A stretch of DNA of 64,000 nucleotides. Origin: Eurosta solidaginis (taxonomy: Eukaryota > Arthropoda > Insecta > Diptera > Tephritidae). Every line of letters starts with the position of its first letter. Position 1 is the stretch's first letter. The stretch lies in assembly GCF_040869045.1 (NCBI RefSeq), contig NC_090321.1, positions 135,647,689 through 135,711,688 of the forward strand, given 5' to 3'. The position numbers were made by a program, and so were the translations under genes. Under the pieces are notes generated by a model. That model was not told the origin of the DNA, did not search any database, and worked only from the letters and a program-made list of their open reading frames with translations. This document shows positions 63,690 to 64,000 of this stretch, piece by piece.

Positions 63690-64000
63690 GGTACCGGACA
63701 GATGATGTTCTGCGTCACCGTGGTCCACATTTTGGTCGATATCTAGAAAACTCCTTCACACATACAACTACCACCACTCCCTTTTAAAACCCTCATTAAT
63801 ACCTTTCATTTGATACCCATATCGTACAAACAAATTCTAGAGTCACCCCTGGTCCACCTTTATGGCGATATCTCGAAAAGGCGTCCACCCATAGAACTAA
63901 GGTCCGCTCCCTTTTAAAATACTCATTAACACTTTTAATTTGATACCCATATCCTACAAACAAATTCTAGAGTCACCCCTGGTCCACCTTTATGGCGATA
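63690..64000. repeat. Minisatellite, TTTCATTTGATACCC family
   Basis: Two units plus flank, with TCATTTGATACCCATATCGT, GAGTCACCCCTGGTCCACC and GCGATATCTCGAAAAGGCGT, running off the right edge of the window. Confidence 0.85.

Overview
This 64-kb window looks like heterochromatin or repeat-dense intergenic DNA from a dipteran insect, most likely a tephritid-type fruit fly. That assignment is an inference from the repeats: BEL/Pao, Gypsy, Penelope, Merlin, Jockey and tRNA-SINE families in insect-typical forms, plus the dispersed 'GGGCGTGG' and 'TTTCATTTGATACCC' repeats that I remember as abundant in such flies. I see no conventional single-copy host gene. Almost everything is satellite DNA, mobile elements inserted in one another, or their remains.

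Layout. 1-10819: tandem satellite with ~429-bp monomers (25 complete ones plus a partial), arranged in part as a six-monomer higher-order repeat of 2565 bp. Every monomer carries on the + strand the core and all three helices of a type I hammerhead ribozyme (CTGATGA, stem II, GAAA, very short stem III, AUC cleavage triplet, stem I). This is the standout signal of the window. 10820-12203: AT-rich DNA and a ~120-bp minisatellite. 12204-20295: decayed BEL/Pao element BEL-1 with both LTRs and an extra zinc-knuckle ORF after the integrase. 20296-21860: minisatellite and a dispersed noncoding repeat. 22580-37290: a second BEL element (BEL-2), split by a nearly complete Gypsy element (24460-32286, 4-bp duplication TTGC, ~1.4-kb LTRs, tRNA-Lys-like primer site present three times in tandem) and by an antisense Penelope-like element (34260-35880, 14-bp duplication).

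37300-41800: a Merlin/ISXO2-type transposase on the minus strand lying between inverted copies of another repeat, a CT microsatellite, a ~115-bp tandem repeat, and a 191-bp hAT-like foldback element with an 8-bp duplication. 41940-46478: dispersed repeat with a 5'-truncated Jockey LINE in it. 46450-54300: a tandem duplication of ~4.7 kb; each copy holds a piece of a zinc-knuckle/protease-like gene and a piece of an antisense uncharacterised protein gene. 53994-62400: that antisense gene, broken by a SINE and by BEL-3 (55419-62168, matching 395-bp LTRs, 5-bp duplication GCAGA), whose 5' LTR was itself hit by another SINE. 62405-64000: inverted copy of the dispersed repeat, then the minisatellite again.

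How it fits together: insertion order can be read from target duplications (BEL-2, then Gypsy and Penelope inside it; antisense gene, then BEL-3, then SINE). Nearly all protein genes are broken by stops, frameshifts or deletions. The satellite is the part most likely to have an RNA-level activity: if transcribed from the + strand it should cut itself into ~430-nt units.
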